The notes under the pieces are model-generated. The model did not search any database. It was not told where the DNA came from and saw only the letters and a list, made by a program, of their open reading frames with translations. The position numbers and the translations under genes are program-made. Positions 61,881-64,000 of a stretch of 64,000 nt of DNA are shown here, piece after piece. The number at the start of each line of letters is the position of its first letter. Within the stretch, counting starts at the first letter, position 1. Origin of the DNA: JAJFFW01 sp965263375 (GTDB taxonomy: Bacteria > Pseudomonadota > Alphaproteobacteria > Caulobacterales > Parvularculaceae); contig OZ253669.1 in the NCBI GenBank assembly GCA_965263375.1, positions 1,426,001 through 1,490,000 on the forward strand, written 5' to 3'.

Positions 61881-63566
61881 ATGATAGCAGCATTTAAACT
61901 GCGTCCATTCAGGGCGCGGGGCAAGGCGATACGTAAAATTTCACAAAAACCGGTTCAGAAAAAACCTCTTTCTGGGCATGGGCGCGATATAGCTAAAAGC
62001 TTGGGCGCTAGCCAGGTTTTGGCTAGTCAACAACTAAATGCACATAAAATTTCAAGGCCATCTCAGCGTTTTCAAAATGTTGGTGATATGGCGCATGAGG
62101 CTGGCGTCGTTGGCGCAAAGGCTGGCTCACAATTTGGAGCGCGCGCCCTAGAAAAAGCTGATCTAGAGCGACGATATCGAGCAAATACGCCAGATCAGCG
62201 ATATCAATCCACACAGTTTGAAAATTCCCCAGATGGACAACACGAAAACCAACGCGATCCCCATAGTCCATCGGAGCAGACTGGCGGGGAAAGCGATCAG
62301 CTTAGTTCCATAGGTAATGGAAATACTGGGGATGGAAATACTGGGGATGGAAATAACTCCCACCAAAGTGATGATGGCTCTAACGCGGAACAAGCGCCGC
62401 GGCAGGCAGAGGGGTTTAATCAAAAAGATAATCCCTATTCTGATGACCACATGAATGATGACGGTTTAGTCCCTCATGCGGAGATACTTTTACGGTCTGA
62501 AATGGCCGATCTTGAGCCTGGGGGATTGGAAACCCTCTTGTTTAAGCAATTACCGCGTCCGCGCCTGTCAGAGCAATCAGCGGCTGATTTAACGGCGGCT
62601 GACGCTCGTGCTTATGCTGAGCAATCTAAGCGTTTTTTTGCTTTTCAATTTCCACTCTTTTCTTCTGGCGATTTGTTCTATGAAGAGGTAGAGGAAGATT
62701 TTCTCCACAAAGCGCTTGGCCGTGATGTGCATAGCGTTGATCAAAGATTTTTAGACGTTATGACGCTTTTTCGACTAACGTTGAATGACAATACGCGCTC
62801 GATGATGTTGCTTTGGATGCCGCTGATATTTTTACTCAGCCTTTTAGGCGGCGCATGGTTTAGTCTAGCAGGTATTAGCGCCTCATTATTTGAGCCGCCT
62901 TTCTTGTCGGGCTTAGGCGACTACAAAAATATTGCGGGCGGCGCATTCGGGTATGTTCTGGCGTCATTAGCCGGACTTTTTACCGTATATCTATTATACA
63001 GCTGGCCTTTCAAGGTGGTGCAGCAACGTAATTTGATGAATCTTGATAATTACATCACATCCAAGTTTGGCCGCATTAATCATAATTTCCAAGTCGCAAA
63101 ACGACGGGCGTTTAACGTTGAACGCAATAAGCGGATGGTTGAGCGCGATGATTTAAAAGAAGAAGCGGCGGCATGGACATTGTCTTATCAGTGGTTTGCC
63201 TTGCGCCTATTTCTTTGTGAGCTGACGATACGCAATAAATTCTATCAGATCCGCCGTAATACCGTTCTTTACTGGACTGGCGCTTTAGTGCTTTGCGGCG
63301 CGATGCTCGGTGCTGCTGAGCTTCTTACCTGGATGTTTGCCCCATCGTCACTAGGGGCGATGGTTGGGATCGCGATTGGCGGTGCGGTATTTATTTTGGT
63401 TGCTGCGTCTTTCTTATGGCGTATCTCTGCGATGATGCTTCGCGTGGTGGAGAGCCATGAATGGAACCGGTTTCACCTAATCGGCCTGGATCAAGCGATT
63501 GGCGACCATGCGGGCGAAGATAAAGTGCAAATCGTTACGTTCCGCGACCGCAATCGTATGGAATAA
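61881..63566 (+). CDS. Unknown four-helix membrane protein with long disordered N-terminus
   Basis: 561 residues from ATG 61881, which has GGAGGG just upstream; the earlier ATG at 61854 lacks a ribosome-binding site. Residues 1-210 are polar, Gln/Asn/Gly/Asp-rich, with a tandem GNTGD repeat (15-bp DNA unit at 62318-62355). Residues 225-290 form a soluble region with RLSEQSAADLTAADARAYAE and FLHKALGRDVHSVDQRFLD. Four hydrophobic segments follow (MMLLWMPLIFLLSLLGGAWF, GGAFGYVLASLAGLFTVYLL, TVLYWTGALVLCGAMLGAAE, VGIAIGGAVFILVAASFLWR), with a charged 90-residue cytoplasmic-type loop between helices 2 and 3. No family is recognised. It is 198 bp upstream of ndk. Confidence 0.75.
   Translation: MIAAFKLRPFRARGKAIRKISQKPVQKKPLSGHGRDIAKSLGASQVLASQQLNAHKISRPSQRFQNVGDMAHEAGVVGAKAGSQFGARALEKADLERRYRANTPDQRYQSTQFENSPDGQHENQRDPHSPSEQTGGESDQLSSIGNGNTGDGNTGDGNNSHQSDDGSNAEQAPRQAEGFNQKDNPYSDDHMNDDGLVPHAEILLRSEMADLEPGGLETLLFKQLPRPRLSEQSAADLTAADARAYAEQSKRFFAFQFPLFSSGDLFYEEVEEDFLHKALGRDVHSVDQRFLDVMTLFRLTLNDNTRSMMLLWMPLIFLLSLLGGAWFSLAGISASLFEPPFLSGLGDYKNIAGGAFGYVLASLAGLFTVYLLYSWPFKVVQQRNLMNLDNYITSKFGRINHNFQVAKRRAFNVERNKRMVERDDLKEEAAAWTLSYQWFALRLFLCELTIRNKFYQIRRNTVLYWTGALVLCGAMLGAAELLTWMFAPSSLGAMVGIAIGGAVFILVAASFLWRISAMMLRVVESHEWNRFHLIGLDQAIGDHAGEDKVQIVTFRDRNRME
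62318..62355 (+). repeat. 15-bp tandem repeat, 2.5 copies
   Basis: TGGAAATACTGGGGA occurs twice exactly and is followed by TGGAAATA. It encodes the GNTGD repeat inside the disordered region of the unknown membrane protein. Confidence 0.9.
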
Positions 63567-63764
63567 TGTTTCGGGCGCGCTTCCTTGCGGCGAAGTAAAG
63601 CACGTGCGGCGCTTGCGGCGGGAGGACGAGATTGCTAGACCCCCCGAAGAATTAAAGGCGCTATTGGATTTGTCGTTCAAGGGGGCGGCGGGCCTGGCGT
63701 TCGAACCTCCAAATATCCGCCTTTGCGTTAAGCAAGGGTGGTTTTAGCAAAGAAAGAATAGACC

Positions 63765-64000
63765 ATGGCGCTGGAACGTACTTTTTCCATCATTAAACCT
63801 GATGCAACACGCCGCAATATTACTGGCAACATTGTTGCGAAATTAGAAGAAGGCGGTTTGCGCGTTATCGCTCAAAAACGCATAAAAATGAGCCGCGAAC
63901 AGGCGGAAGGCTTTTATGGCGTTCACCGCGAGCGTCCTTTCTTTGGCGAGCTCGTTGAATTTATGATTTCCGAGCCTGTCGTTGTTCAAGTTCTTGAAGG
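63765..64000 (+). CDS. ndk: Nucleoside diphosphate kinase (5' part, continues beyond window)
   Basis: The first 78 codons begin MALERTFSIIKPDATRRNIT and continue with GNIVAKLEEGGLRVIAQKRI, FYGVHRERPFFGELVEFM and SEPVVVQVLEG. This is the N-terminal part of Ndk, with the Lys of the IKPDA motif. The catalytic His lies beyond the window edge. The enzyme balances NTP and dNTP pools. Confidence 0.95.
   Translation, partial: MALERTFSIIKPDATRRNITGNIVAKLEEGGLRVIAQKRIKMSREQAEGFYGVHRERPFFGELVEFMISEPVVVQVLE

Noticed and set aside
63499..63747. 82-codon frame before ndk
   Set aside because: Its first third overlaps the end of the membrane protein in another frame, and the rest (PPEELKALLDLSFKG) matches nothing I know. 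A short real gene starting inside cannot be excluded.

Overview
The window is a chromosomal stretch of an alphaproteobacterium. The strongest signs are a DUF1153 protein of the CtrA-inhibitor SciP type, TTAA-N7-TTAA sites of the CtrA kind in intergenic DNA, and the conserved block erpA / dgt / SPOR / nagZ / scpA / scpB / tatABC / serS / surE / LysM-M23 peptidase. The low-to-moderate GC content together with SciP suggests the Maricaulales/Hyphomonadales/Parvularculales side of the class rather than Rhizobiales. This placement is inference. No rRNA, tRNA, CRISPR array, insertion sequence or prophage was recognised.

Positions 1-19,100 form a type I secretion locus. A leftward ABC exporter with an unusual Walker A Arg (cut by the window edge) faces a 12-kb gene for a 4021-residue RTX adhesin. 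That gene carries 28 almost identical 97-residue cadherin-like repeats plus one diverged copy. A TolC-type outer-membrane protein follows on the minus strand, then a second ABC exporter (PrtD type) and a HlyD-type adaptor that overlap. Together they could export the adhesin across both membranes. At DNA level the repeat array has a higher-order period of 873 bp (three 291-bp units).

Positions 19,170-34,010 hold mostly single genes: flhF and sciP (separated by an RNA-like, structured 314-bp interval), mnmA, a CxxCxxCC protein, nrdB with two NrdR-box-like sites, a LuxR-type regulator, parE, an M13 metallopeptidase lipoprotein, apt, nnrU, panB and an MDR oxidoreductase.

Positions 34,300-44,080 begin with envelope/ribosome genes (a YfgM-like protein, bamB, der). 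A partial exopolysaccharide locus follows: methyltransferase, leftward ExoY-like sugar transferase, three GT4-type glycosyltransferases. No flippase or polymerase is present in the window.

Positions 44,060-64,000 carry a leftward DNA repair / Fe-S group (RecD-like helicase, xthA, an SRPBCC protein, erpA), then the long rightward block from dgt through the division- and envelope-related genes to the LysM/M23 lipoprotein. After that come a chorismate mutase, a second Cys-cluster protein, an ABC-F ATPase, an unrecognised four-helix membrane protein with a long disordered N-terminus, and the start of ndk.
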